From the NCBI RefSeq assembly GCF_002761295.1, contig NZ_CP017881.1:1041069-1105068 (forward strand): a stretch of DNA of 64,000 bases. The letters run 5' to 3'. How positions within the stretch are numbered: position 1 is the first letter of the stretch; each line of letters begins with the position of its first letter. This DNA comes from Methanohalophilus portucalensis. Its GTDB lineage: Archaea; Halobacteriota; Methanosarcinia; Methanosarcinales; Methanosarcinaceae. Below are positions 1 through 9,156 of this stretch, piece by piece. A program made the translations under genes and the position numbers. The notes beneath the pieces were generated by a model. The model worked only from the letters and a program-made list of their open reading frames with translations, was not told the origin of the DNA and ran no database searches.

Positions 1-440
1 TAAATCCCAATATTGAATTGGTTCTTATACATCTTGTTAGAGATAGTAGGGGTGTAGTTTGGTCTAATATGAAAAAGGAAAGAAAAAGTTTGGGAAGTAT
101 CAAAGCCTATATACTAACAAATTTAAGGTCAGAAATCGTTTATAAAAAAACAATATCTAAAAAGATTAGGATAAGATATGAAGATTTCGTGTCTGATAGT
201 ACAAAAATCTTTGAAAAAATTGGAGAGGCATCTGGTATCGAATTACAATCTTTATCAGAAAAAGCTATCAATGACGACTTAAAAGTAAATGGACATATTT
301 TAGCTGGTAATCGCATGGCTTATAATTCTGATATCAAAATAAAACAGGATCAAAATTGGAAACATCGAATGCCATACAATGATAGATTTTTAACAACTAT
401 ACTAACTTATCCTTTTTTGAAAAAATATGGATATATTTAA
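1..440 (+). CDS. Sulfotransferase family protein, C-terminal part (5' end outside window)
   Basis: The reading frame is open from the first bases, so the start lies upstream of the window; a TTG inside it is not a convincing start. The visible segment opens with NPNIELVLIHLVRDSRGVVW, which matches the 3'-phosphate-binding segment (hydrophobic strand, then R-D-x-R, then a Ser) of PAPS-dependent sulfotransferases. Further on are IRYEDFVSD and a C-terminal QNWKHRMPY segment, also usual in the family. It probably transfers sulfate from PAPS to a sugar in the surface glycan made by this locus. The 75-bp gap to the next gene on the same strand suggests cotranscription. Very AT-rich. The acceptor is unknown. 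Confidence 0.8.
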   Translation, partial: NPNIELVLIHLVRDSRGVVWSNMKKERKSLGSIKAYILTNLRSEIVYKKTISKKIRIRYEDFVSDSTKIFEKIGEASGIELQSLSEKAINDDLKVNGHILAGNRMAYNSDIKIKQDQNWKHRMPYNDRFLTTILTYPFLKKYGYI

Positions 441-514
441 AATTTAATAATATTAGTTTATTGCATTTTTCTTCCATTGGTAAGAAACTAAAAAATCAAT
501 CTGTTGGTGTATGA

Positions 515-1758
515 ATGGACATACAGAGGAAAATAATATCATATCTATATTTTGGATATTTACCTATTGCAGATCAAACTATAGATATTGGAATCGATAA
601 ATTAGATATTAATAAGAAAGATACGTATAAGCTATTTAATGAAAAAGAACTGGTGCAAAAAGGTGTTGAGTCATTAAAAAATGGATTCGCTGATTGTCTG
701 AATAATATCGATGACTACCAAAACAGGAAACATATTGTACCTATAAGCGGTGGTTTAGACTCAAGAGCTATTTTAGCGGGATTGATTGATTTAGGGTTAA
801 AAGACAATATAGTTACAGTCACGTATGGAACACCCGGCACATTAGATTACGAATTGGGAAACCTTGTAGCTAAACATGCAGGAACAAAGCATATCTCACT
901 TGATTTAAGTAATATCAATATCACCCAGCAATCTTTAGGATGGACCTATAAATCAGGTGCTGAGTGGACCCAGTTGTTTACCTCTTACTATAACCACCGT
1001 ATAACCCATAAATTTGGATATGAAGCGGTATATTGGAGTGGTTTTATGGGTGATCCTTTAGCAGGATCGCATCTTCAAGCTCAGGAGAGTAGTACATGGG
1101 ATTTGGCTGTTTTTGAATTTGCAAAAAGGAATCAATTTTCTAAAAACTTTAATTTGCTTCCTCCTCAATTCAATCCCTGTGATGTGTTACCACAAGAGCC
1201 AATATATGATACAAATCTCTTAAATTTTGATGAGCAATTGGATTTTGCGATTCGCCAGCACAGCTTTATTAAACCAACAGTTATGGCTAAAGGTTACAAT
1301 TATATTGCACCATTCACTAACCAGAATTGGATTAATTTCATTTTAAATGTCCCATATGAGTATAGGTATAATGAATACATCTATAAAAAAATCTTACAGG
1401 AAGCATACCCGGATTTTTTTAAATTACCCGTTAAAAATAGAATGGGATTAACCTTGGATGATTCTGGATGGAAGTTGTATTATATATATATATATATAAT
1501 AAATTGAAGTTGTTGTTAACAGGTTCGTCTAAGCCGAACTTAAACTATATAGATTTCAATAATGCAATCAGAGATAGACAGGATATCAGGAATATTGTGT
1601 ACAATAATATCATAGACCTCAAAAATCGAAATGTAGTGGATTGGCTTGATATAGATGGAATTTGGGATGCTCACCAAAATAAAAAGAAAGATTTATCCAA
1701 TGCACTGTTACTATTATCTTCATTAGAAATAAATTTAAAGTTTGAGGAAAACGGATGA
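515..1758 (+). pseudogene. Asparagine-synthase-like amidotransferase, frameshifted at a (TA)9 tract (possibly phase-variable)
   Basis: The first frame, 515-1507, carries the PP-loop ATP-binding motif SGGLDSR (residues 78-84) and the LDYELGNLVAKHAGT segment of asparagine-synthase-type amidotransferases. It ends just after a tract of nine TA repeats. A second frame, overlapping from about 1468, continues to 1758 with the missing C-terminal part. Its stop overlaps the next gene's ATG (ATGA), as expected for the original, translationally coupled end. Removing one TA unit, or adding two, would join the frames into a protein of about 414 residues. The N-terminus is too short to hold a full glutaminase domain. 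Such enzymes in glycan loci probably amidate uronic-acid sugars. It may be a dead gene, a phase-variable gene or a sequencing error. ATG 515 follows GGTG by about 5 bases. Confidence 0.75.
1481..1498 (+). repeat. (TA)9 dinucleotide microsatellite inside a coding region
   Basis: Nine uninterrupted TA units lie exactly where the asparagine-synthase-like gene changes frame. Each unit adds two bases, so slippage by one unit changes the reading frame. Eight units would give one continuous frame; nine, as read here, do not. Confidence 0.9.
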
Positions 1759-2888
1759 AAATTGCATATCTGGCAAATTCTATAATACCTTCAAGAACTG
1801 CAAACAGCATACATGTAATGAAAATGTGTCAGGCTTTTGCAAAAAACGGACATGATGTTGTTTTATTGGTGCCCAATAGATATAGTGAAGAGGAAAGTGT
1901 AGATAATGTTTATTCATTTTACGGGGTAGACGATTGTTTTGAAATCAAAAAAATGCCCTTTAAAAAAATAAAATATGCAGGCATGGTTTATAAATCTCTA
2001 CACATTTTGAATGTATTGGGTAGTATAAAGCCAGATTTTGTTTACTCAAGAGATTTGCCATCTTGCACTTTTGTGGCGATGAAAAATTATGATACTTTTT
2101 TAGAATTACATCAACCTCTAATATCCAAAGTCAATTCCATGTTTTTTAAGCTCCTCATCAAACAAAAAAACTTCAAAAAACTTATAGTTATATCGAATCC
2201 TTTAAAAGATATATTTAGTAACAATTATTCACTAGCTGATAACTATATACGAATCTTACCCGATGGTGCCGATGAAGTCTATGATTTTAGTCCAATTATT
2301 GATTGGCCTGGCAAAAATGACAATTTACAGGTAGGGTATGTTGGGCATTTATATAAAGGAAAGGGAATAGAAGTTATAGAAAATATTTGTCATATGAGTT
2401 CAGATGTTGATTTTCACATAATAGGTGGTTTGGATGAGGACATTAAATACTGGAAAAACAGGATTAATTCAAATAATGTAACATTTCACGGTTTTGTGCC
2501 ACAAAGCAAACTCAGCTACTATATAAATTCACTGGATGTTTGCCTTCTTCCAAATCAAAAAACGATTCTCCCTCATGGGGCAAAAAGTAATAAAAGTAAT
2601 ATATCCGATTTCACATCTCCTCTGAAGATGTTTGATTACATGGCTCATAAAAAAGCAATTGTAGCATCAGATTTACCGGTCTTAAAAGAAGTTTTAAATC
2701 ACAATAATGCAGTTTTGGTGGACCCTGAAAAGCCTGATGAATGGATTGATGCCATTGAGAAATTAAAAGATAAACATTTGAGAGAGAGAATTGGCAAATA
2801 TGCATATGATGATTTAAGAAAAAATTATACTTGGTCCATGCGAGCACAACAAATTTTAAAAATTTATAATGGACATTATAGTCAATAA
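1755..2888 (+). CDS. GT4-family glycosyltransferase
   Basis: A 377-residue GT-B-fold glycosyltransferase, probably using a nucleotide sugar to extend the surface glycan on the cytoplasmic face of the membrane. The N-terminal acceptor domain begins IAYLANSIIPSRTANSIHVMKM. The C-terminal donor domain begins near VGYVGHLYKGKGIEVIENI and ends with the nucleotide-sugar site SPLKMFDYMAHKKAIVASDLPVLKEVL, which holds place for the E-x7-E type motif of GT4 enzymes. The start ATG overlaps the stop of the broken upstream gene. Sugar specificity cannot be told. Confidence 0.85.
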   Translation: MKIAYLANSIIPSRTANSIHVMKMCQAFAKNGHDVVLLVPNRYSEEESVDNVYSFYGVDDCFEIKKMPFKKIKYAGMVYKSLHILNVLGSIKPDFVYSRDLPSCTFVAMKNYDTFLELHQPLISKVNSMFFKLLIKQKNFKKLIVISNPLKDIFSNNYSLADNYIRILPDGADEVYDFSPIIDWPGKNDNLQVGYVGHLYKGKGIEVIENICHMSSDVDFHIIGGLDEDIKYWKNRINSNNVTFHGFVPQSKLSYYINSLDVCLLPNQKTILPHGAKSNKSNISDFTSPLKMFDYMAHKKAIVASDLPVLKEVLNHNNAVLVDPEKPDEWIDAIEKLKDKHLRERIGKYAYDDLRKNYTWSMRAQQILKIYNGHYSQ

Positions 2889-2911
2889 TTTTTATTTTAT
2901 GGGGTATGTTA

Positions 2912-3967
2912 ATGAAACTACTAGTAACAGGCACAGCAGGATTCATCGGTTTTCATCTTGTCAAGAGTTTGGTTAATTCAGGACATGAGATCATTGGAAT
3001 GGATAGTATCAACGATTATTATGATGTCGACCTGAAATTTGGGCGGTTGCAAGAAACAGGAATTGAATCAGATGAAATTGAATACAATAAACTCATTGTA
3101 AGCAATAAATTTCCAAACTACAGATTTATAAAACTGGATTTGGAAGACCATGACAATATTAATTCGCTTTTTGAAAGTGAAAATTTTGACGTAGTATGTC
3201 ACCTTGCAGCCCAGGCCGGCGTTCGATACAGCATAACCAATCCGCACTCATATATCCAGAGCAATATTGTGGGATTTCTGAATATCCTTGAAGGCTGCAG
3301 ATATAATGATATCAAACATCTGATTTATGCCAGCAGTTCAAGTGTTTATGGCCTCAACAAGAAAATGCCATTTTCGACACAGGATAATGTGGATCATCCT
3401 GTAAGTCTGTATGCTGCAAGTAAAAAGTCCAATGAACTGATGGCACATACATACAGCCACTTATATGGAATACCCACTACAGGACTTCGTTTTTTCACGG
3501 TATATGGTCCATGGGGACGTCCGGATATGGCTTATTTCAAGTTTACAAAGGCTATTATTGAAGACAAACCAATTGATGTCTACAATTATGGCAATATGGA
3601 AAGGGATTTTACCTATGTGGATGATGTTGTGGATGGCATCATGAAAATTGTAGACAGTGAACCCCCAGAAGGAAATAATGAATGGTCCTGCGATGGCCCG
3701 AATCCATCCAGTTCAAAGGCTCCCTATAGAATTTACAACATCGGGAACAACAGTCCTGTAAATTTGCTTAAATTCATTGAAATCCTCGAATCAAAATTAG
3801 ACAAAAGAGCAAATAAAATATATTTGCCCATGCAGCTGGGTGACTTAAAGACAACATATGCAGATGTTGAAGACTTAATTAGGGATTTTGGTTATAAGCC
3901 TACAACGTCACTTGAGCAAGGGATTGGTGAATTTGTAGCTTGGTACCAGAGGGTTTATAATGTTTAA
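2912..3967 (+). CDS. NAD-dependent nucleotide-sugar epimerase, UDP-glucuronate 4-epimerase type
   Basis: A short-chain dehydrogenase-type epimerase of about 351 residues, full family length. It has the N-terminal NAD-binding glycine motif GTAGFIG (residues about 6-12), the HLAAQAGVRYS segment typical of UDP-glucuronate 4-epimerases, an SSSSVYG serine strand and the catalytic YAASK Tyr-Lys pair, then RFFTVYGPWGRPDMA. It most likely interconverts UDP-glucuronate and UDP-galacturonate, which fits an amidotransferase acting on uronic acids two genes upstream. An ATG at 2906 is also in frame, but ATG 2912 has better spacing from GGGG at 2901-2904. Confidence 0.88.
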   Translation: MKLLVTGTAGFIGFHLVKSLVNSGHEIIGMDSINDYYDVDLKFGRLQETGIESDEIEYNKLIVSNKFPNYRFIKLDLEDHDNINSLFESENFDVVCHLAAQAGVRYSITNPHSYIQSNIVGFLNILEGCRYNDIKHLIYASSSSVYGLNKKMPFSTQDNVDHPVSLYAASKKSNELMAHTYSHLYGIPTTGLRFFTVYGPWGRPDMAYFKFTKAIIEDKPIDVYNYGNMERDFTYVDDVVDGIMKIVDSEPPEGNNEWSCDGPNPSSSKAPYRIYNIGNNSPVNLLKFIEILESKLDKRANKIYLPMQLGDLKTTYADVEDLIRDFGYKPTTSLEQGIGEFVAWYQRVYNV

Positions 3968-4008
3968 AGAATTTTACTATTTACTATAAGTATTATCTTT
4001 TGATTACT

Positions 4009-5214
4009 ATGGCAAAGAAAAATGTAGCAATTTTAATACATTCGCTTAGCAACGGCGGGGCTGAAAGAGCTGTATCGAATCTATTGCAAAACATCCAAGA
4101 CATAGATAAAAAATATCTTTTTGTATATACAAATAAAGTTGAATATGATATAAAAGCTGAGATAATAGATTTAGATATAAAGCAATTAAACTCTTCAAAA
4201 GTAAGTATAATGAATATATTTAAAAAGATATTGATTTTATTTAGGGCCGTATATAAGCTAAAAAAATATAAAAGAAAATACAATATCGGAACAACAATAA
4301 GCTTTCTACAGGACCCTAATATATTAAATGTCTTATCTCGAAAAAACGATAAAATTATTTTATCGGCTCGTGTTTATAGATCAAAGGCTAAACGAACTAC
4401 AAAAGATAAAATATATGATACTCTTATCAGGCTTTTTTATAATAAAGCAGATTTAATTATAGCCGTATCAGAAGGTATAAAAATTGAATTAATGGATAAT
4501 TATGGAATAAAAGAAGAAAAAATTAAAGTAATATATAACTTGGTAGAAAAAAACAAAATTAATAATTTACTTGATGATGAAATAGAGGACGAATTTAAAC
4601 ATATATTTGCAAATCCAGTTATAATCAATGTAGGCAGATTAAATCATCAAAAGGGGCAATGGCACTTAATACGCTCGTTTAGTATGGTAAAAAAAGAAGT
4701 AAGAAATGCAAAATTGGTTATTCTGGGCAGAGGTCCATATGAACACAACCTCAAAGAATTATCAAAAAAGCTGAGCCTTGAGGATGATATATTTTTCTTA
4801 GGATTTCAGCCAAATCCATTTAAATTTATTAACAAATCAAAAATATTTGCTTTTTCTTCATTGTATGAAGGATTTAGCAATGCATTATTGGAATCTATGG
4901 CTTGTGGGGTGCCTGTTATATCAACTGACTGTAAAACTGGACCAAGGGAACTTATAGTAGATGGTTCGACGAACGAATACCAATATTCAAGAATAGAACA
5001 TGGTTCATATGGTCTTTTAACCCCTACTTTTGATGGAAAATTTTATAGTGCAAATATCCCATTAACAAATGAAGAAAAAATTTTTGCTGATGGGCTTATA
5101 TCATTGCTGACCAATGATTCTTTGCGTGAATATTATAGCAAAAAGGCTGGAGAGAGGTCCGATGATTTTAGTGTAGATAATATAATTTCACAGTGGGAAA
5201 AAGCGATATACTAA
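4009..5214 (+). CDS. GT4-family glycosyltransferase
   Basis: About 401 residues of a GT-B glycosyltransferase. The N-terminal HSLSNGGAERAVSNLLQ motif is typical of WbpH/PglA-like GT4 enzymes. The C-terminal half has INVGRLNHQKGQWHLIRSF, then LYEGFSNALLESMACGVPVIS, the E-x7-E-type donor site (Glu in LYEG and LLES). The upstream in-frame TTG at 4000 has no ribosome site and ATG 4009 is the better start. It is the last plus-strand gene of the glycan cluster and converges with the sialic-acid genes. AT-rich. Confidence 0.87.
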   Translation: MAKKNVAILIHSLSNGGAERAVSNLLQNIQDIDKKYLFVYTNKVEYDIKAEIIDLDIKQLNSSKVSIMNIFKKILILFRAVYKLKKYKRKYNIGTTISFLQDPNILNVLSRKNDKIILSARVYRSKAKRTTKDKIYDTLIRLFYNKADLIIAVSEGIKIELMDNYGIKEEKIKVIYNLVEKNKINNLLDDEIEDEFKHIFANPVIINVGRLNHQKGQWHLIRSFSMVKKEVRNAKLVILGRGPYEHNLKELSKKLSLEDDIFFLGFQPNPFKFINKSKIFAFSSLYEGFSNALLESMACGVPVISTDCKTGPRELIVDGSTNEYQYSRIEHGSYGLLTPTFDGKFYSANIPLTNEEKIFADGLISLLTNDSLREYYSKKAGERSDDFSVDNIISQWEKAIY

Positions 5215-5252
5215 TTGAGAAACGAAGCGAATAAAAATCAATTCGGATTTTC

Positions 5253-6395
5253 TCATATTAATATGTATTCTGTAAAATTTCTCACAGCCCCTTCTCCCCC
5301 GGATTTATCTAGTATAATTATATTTTCCAAATATTTCACTTCGTTCTGGGAATTCATGGGACAAGCAGCTTTGCCAACATTGCTAAGCAATTCAATATCG
5401 TTTATATCATCACCAATATATGCGACTTCATCCAGTGTTATTCCTTCCTGCTGACAAATTTCTTTGGCTATTTTCAACTTATCCTTTACTCCCTGGTATA
5501 AATAGTCAACTTTAAGTTTTTTAGCTCTGCACGTCACGATCTCGGTATTTTCACTTGTTATGATACCTGTTTTCATTCCAGCCTTCCTGAGTAGTTCAAT
5601 TCCTTTGCCATCATGGGTATTGAACTTTTTTAGCTCATCACCACTTTCGCTGTAGTACATTCCGGCATCAGTTAAGACTCCATCTACATCCATCAAGAAA
5701 AGTTTTATTTGATTGTTCTGCGATGGTTTAAGGATATACTTTCTCATCAAATTTTCTGCAATATTCCAATCATCGGGCTCATCCAGTTCTATACTGGTGT
5801 ATTCAGGCATTTCATAAATCGCAATATTTCCAGATAAACGGTTTTGGTTTTCCAATATGTTTTTTATCTGGTTTATGTAAAAAGCTCCGTTTTCCACTAG
5901 TGTACCCTTGAAATCTTGCCTCCTTGGACGGTGCAGGTAATCATAATTCAGTGGATCACCCTCTTCATCCCAGATAAACCGTCTCAAACGTGCACATGTG
6001 AGCAGAGAATCCCTTTTGTTGTTCCATAATAGGCTAAAAGCATCATCGAAATCTTCGGGTTTTGTCATTGGAGAAGTTGCCTGGACAAGTACAAAAAAAT
6101 CTTTTTCATTATAGTCGCTATTATTCAGGTATTCAAGCATAACGGATTCTGTGGAAGCTTCATCCCTTGCATTCGCAGGATTGCGCCAATAAATTTCTAC
6201 TTTAGAAAAATTAAATGAATTCACTGTATCGGCTACTTCATGGCAGTCTGTTGCAACAACCGCTTTATCGATTGATTTTGAATCTTCAAGGGCTTTAAGT
6301 GACCAATAAATTAATGGTTGGCCACAAAAAGGCTTTATATTTTTTAATGGAATTGATTTACTGCCACAACGAGCAGGGATAAAAGCTATATTCAT
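5253..6395 (-). CDS. neuA: CMP-nonulosonate synthetase (NeuA-type) fused to a KdsC-like HAD phosphatase
   Basis: The N-terminal half (about residues 1-225) is a cytidylyltransferase: MNIAFIPARCGSKSIPLKNI is the CTP-binding P-loop of the NeuA family and QATSPM is its usual downstream motif. The C-terminal half (about 230-380) is a KdsC/YrbI HAD phosphatase with the catalytic DVDGVLTD, the Ser/Thr strand IITSEN and the acidic GDDINDIELL, so both sites look complete. It should activate a sialic-acid-like sugar with CTP, with dephosphorylation of a nonulosonate 9-phosphate as the likely second role. Start: TTG and ATG codons lie further upstream, but ATG 6395 sits 7 bases after AGGAG. The gene upstream on the same strand is neuB. 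Confidence 0.9.
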   Translation of the reverse strand: MNIAFIPARCGSKSIPLKNIKPFCGQPLIYWSLKALEDSKSIDKAVVATDCHEVADTVNSFNFSKVEIYWRNPANARDEASTESVMLEYLNNSDYNEKDFFVLVQATSPMTKPEDFDDAFSLLWNNKRDSLLTCARLRRFIWDEEGDPLNYDYLHRPRRQDFKGTLVENGAFYINQIKNILENQNRLSGNIAIYEMPEYTSIELDEPDDWNIAENLMRKYILKPSQNNQIKLFLMDVDGVLTDAGMYYSESGDELKKFNTHDGKGIELLRKAGMKTGIITSENTEIVTCRAKKLKVDYLYQGVKDKLKIAKEICQQEGITLDEVAYIGDDINDIELLSNVGKAACPMNSQNEVKYLENIIILDKSGGEGAVRNFTEYILI

Positions 6396-6415
6396 AGTCA
6401 TCTCCTGTGGAATAA

Positions 6416-7294
6416 TCAAAATTGATGTTTCAATTTTTCTCTTTGTACTTTTTCGATATCTAATATATCTTCACATTTGTAACGCAATGCCTTGTAGGTA
6501 TTATTTAGATCTGTTACTAGGGTACTAAGATCACGTGGTTCAAGAGATGCACTGTGGTCAGTACCTTTCCAGGTTCTATCTTTGGTAAAGTGGCGTTCTA
6601 TCCATCTTGCACCCAATGTATAACAGGCTATATCTACAGCAGTACCCAGATGGTGGCCAGAAAATCCAATCTCTTTGACTCTATCCTCATACTCTTCATA
6701 AAGTCTGTTAATTTCCAGAATACACAAATCTTCATATGGAACGGGGTATCCTGAAGTACAGGCATATATTACCAGTCTGCTCTTTGCAGATCCATTTTCT
6801 TCAAAGAAAGCGATTAAATTTTCTTCTTCTTGCTTTTCGGTCATTCCAAATGAAACATGGACTTCTCCTCTGTATTCGTCTCTCAACACCTTAAGCATTT
6901 CAAAATTATTGTTGCTGGCAGAAGGCACCTTTATTATCTTTGGGTTAAGTGAAACAATCTCTTTAGCAGAAGTTATGTCCCATACAGAAGTAGAATATTC
7001 AATTCCTTTTTTTTCGCAATACTTTTTCAGCTGCGCATGTTGTTCTTTGGTGAATTCCAAATATTCTCTATGTTCTCCGTATGTATCACCATATGAATTT
7101 ATTGGGTTGGGGTGCGGGGCATTATATTGTTCAGGGGTTAGGAGTTCTGATGGATTTCTTTTTTGGAATTTGGCCACGTCTGCTCCACATTCTTTAGCTA
7201 AATCAATAAGTTCCAGAGCAATATCGAAATTACCCTTGTGGTTACAACCGATTTCTGCTATTACTTTTGGTTTTTGGTAGTTAAATCCATTCAT
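6416..7294 (-). CDS. neuB: N-acetylneuraminate (nonulosonate) synthase NeuB
   Basis: A TIM-barrel synthase that condenses phosphoenolpyruvate with a six-carbon amino sugar or its phosphate to make a nine-carbon acid. Supporting motifs are KPKVIAEIGCNHKGN at the N-terminus, DVAKFQKRNPSELLTPEQY, the metal-binding HREYLEFTKEQH region, STSVWD and KVPSASNNN, then a C-terminal GHHLGTAVDIACYTLGARWIERHFTKDRTWKGTDH. The family's extra SAF (antifreeze-like) domain is absent: the protein ends soon after the barrel, at about 292 residues, as in the shorter archaeal and mammalian-like forms. ATG 7303 is an alternative start. It lies just upstream of the neuA fusion. NeuC is not seen in the window. Confidence 0.88.
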   Translation of the reverse strand: MNGFNYQKPKVIAEIGCNHKGNFDIALELIDLAKECGADVAKFQKRNPSELLTPEQYNAPHPNPINSYGDTYGEHREYLEFTKEQHAQLKKYCEKKGIEYSTSVWDITSAKEIVSLNPKIIKVPSASNNNFEMLKVLRDEYRGEVHVSFGMTEKQEEENLIAFFEENGSAKSRLVIYACTSGYPVPYEDLCILEINRLYEEYEDRVKEIGFSGHHLGTAVDIACYTLGARWIERHFTKDRTWKGTDHSASLEPRDLSTLVTDLNNTYKALRYKCEDILDIEKVQREKLKHQF

Positions 7295-7358
7295 ATTTAT
7301 CATCCAGAGAATTAATGTATATTTTATTTTTCAGACTGAGAATTATGTATCAACCAAG

Positions 7359-8111
7359 TTATACTCTGCCATATATGTCTTTATATCGTATTATGTCATC
7401 TTCCCCAAAATATTCTCCAAGTTGCACCTCTGATACCATCAATGTCTCATCTGGTGACTCATTTGATATTTTATGTTTGCACCCCTTTGGGATGAATACA
7501 TAGTCTCCAGCATATACTTTTTTTATAGACTCTCCAATAGTTGCTTCTCCTGAGCCTTTAATTATAACCCAGTGTTCTTCTCTCTTTTTGTGTTCCTGTA
7601 GGCTTAATTCTCCTTTTGGGAGGATTTTTATAATTTTTGCTCTTGTCTTATTATTTAAAAAAGTTGTTTTGTAATATCCCCAGGGCCGATTATATATTTC
7701 ATGGTCCAATTTCTTTTCATTCAGAGAAAAGAAATTATATTTGACATTATACTCAATATCTTCCAAAAGCAACACATGGAATTGTTTTTTTGTTATTATA
7801 TTTATTAATCTATGTTTGTCATCTAATATTGGTAAGAAATTTATCTTTTGAGATTTGAATTTTTCAGTAACTTCTTCAAATGATGCACTGGTATATATGT
7901 ATTCAAAGGTAGCATTTGTTACTGACCCAACTTTGTCATTGGTTTTCTTTCCTTTTAGAATCCCTCTTCTAATATCACCATCACTGAGTGTACCAAAGGT
8001 TTTATTCGTGTTATCCACTACAATCAAAAATCCATAATGGTTCCTATCTATCTTCTCCATGGATTTTTTTATAGTTTGTTCTGGTTTTATGATATATGGA
8101 TTCAGATTCAT
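7359..8111 (-). CDS. CBS-domain pair fused to a mannose-6-phosphate-isomerase-type cupin
   Basis: About residues 1-115 form two CBS motifs (YGFLIVVDN...FGTLSDGDIRRGIL and INFLPILDDKHRLINIITKKQF), modules that often bind adenine nucleotides. The C-terminal 120 residues are a cupin: NRPWGYYKT, LQEHKKREEHWVIIKGSGEATIG and AGDYVFIPKGCKHKISN, with the metal-binding His and Glu of type II phosphomannose isomerases. In nonulosonate clusters CBS pairs are usually fused to a nucleotidyltransferase, so a CBS-cupin fusion is unusual. It may be a regulated sugar-phosphate isomerase; this is inference. The start is uncertain (ATG 8111, or a GTG two codons upstream), with no clear ribosome site. Confidence 0.75.
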   Translation of the reverse strand: MNLNPYIIKPEQTIKKSMEKIDRNHYGFLIVVDNTNKTFGTLSDGDIRRGILKGKKTNDKVGSVTNATFEYIYTSASFEEVTEKFKSQKINFLPILDDKHRLINIITKKQFHVLLLEDIEYNVKYNFFSLNEKKLDHEIYNRPWGYYKTTFLNNKTRAKIIKILPKGELSLQEHKKREEHWVIIKGSGEATIGESIKKVYAGDYVFIPKGCKHKISNESPDETLMVSEVQLGEYFGEDDIIRYKDIYGRV

Positions 8112-8203
8112 TTTGTTCACATTTTGTTTAATTGGTAGCAAGATTTAAATTAACAAAAGTTATGAATATAATTTTCGTTTATATTAAGGAATGGCGGCAC
8201 TTT

Positions 8204-8932
8204 TCATGTCTCATGTTTATATGAAAATGCCCTTATTTCTCTGGAGCATAAATTCTCTATCCTAGAAAGGTCTTTATCATCCAATAATTCAGTATAGTGC
8301 CTTCTATCTTTTCGATATTTATTCTTTGTTTTTGGTAACTTTATGTCCTCTGGTAGCCCTAATTTTTGTTTAATATATCTCAAATCATCTTCCATATTTT
8401 CATATTTTCCTACAAAATCGACTGCAATTTCATTATTTATTGAATATATATACCAACTGGAAAGTGGTCTGTTGAAAGGTCTGTCTTTTAGATTCTCTAT
8501 ATAATCTGAAATATGTGGAGGATTTTCCAGGTCTTTAGTATTCCAATAGTAACTGCTAATTGCCTTATCATAGGGGTTACGCTCAAAACTAAATTTGAAA
8601 TACTCATTCCATAACTTTTGTCCAAGGTGCTTTTTTACAAAGAATGCTGGTATATGTTCATAATACATGCAAAATGGTTTAATGGACATATATAAAGGGT
8701 ATAATTTGTTATGAGACTTAAAAAAATCTCCTATTTTTTTTAAATGATTATTTATAATATAATTTTGTGGACCTGTATGTCCCAATTCCTCACGTACCAT
8801 TTCGTCTTCATTACCAATTGTTGTAATAACATCTTGAGATCCACAAAATTTGGATAAAGCAATTTCTAAACTTGTTCCTGCTGTTTTTTTTGTTTTCAAA
8901 AATATAAACTTGTATTTATGGTTTATTATCAT
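8204..8932 (-). CDS. Sulfotransferase family protein (Sulfotransfer_2-like)
   Basis: A 242-residue protein beginning with a hydrophobic strand and the PAPS-binding 5'-phosphosulfate loop (KFIFLKTKKTAGTSLEIAL). A later strand, KFSFERNPYDKAISSYYW, matches the 3'-phosphate site (R-x-P-x-D-x4-S). This is the heparan-sulfotransferase-like branch, different from the sulfotransferase at the left edge of the window. It probably sulfates a sugar of the surface glycan. The next 224 bases upstream are AT-rich and hold no gene; they must include its promoter and that of the divergent gene at 9157. Confidence 0.8.
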   Translation of the reverse strand: MIINHKYKFIFLKTKKTAGTSLEIALSKFCGSQDVITTIGNEDEMVREELGHTGPQNYIINNHLKKIGDFFKSHNKLYPLYMSIKPFCMYYEHIPAFFVKKHLGQKLWNEYFKFSFERNPYDKAISSYYWNTKDLENPPHISDYIENLKDRPFNRPLSSWYIYSINNEIAVDFVGKYENMEDDLRYIKQKLGLPEDIKLPKTKNKYRKDRRHYTELLDDKDLSRIENLCSREIRAFSYKHET

Positions 8933-9156
8933 TGTCTACTCTCTCTTCATCAGTAAAATATATCATCGATTTGATAATAATGTGCAGCCATTATTTAGAA
9001 TTATATACAATTGTCTTTTATAAATCAATTATATATAGCATTTTGTGAAAAGTGGTTATATTTGTATTTGCTCTTCATTATCTAATATAAAATTTGTGGA
9101 ATTTTTCATGAAAGAATATTTATTGATCGGATCATTTAATACATTGGAGGAATTTA

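Noticed and set aside
1468-1758. The frame at 1468-1758 as a separate small gene
   Set aside because: Its start lies inside the upstream gene, it has no ribosome site and it supplies the missing C-terminus; it is treated as part of the frameshifted gene.
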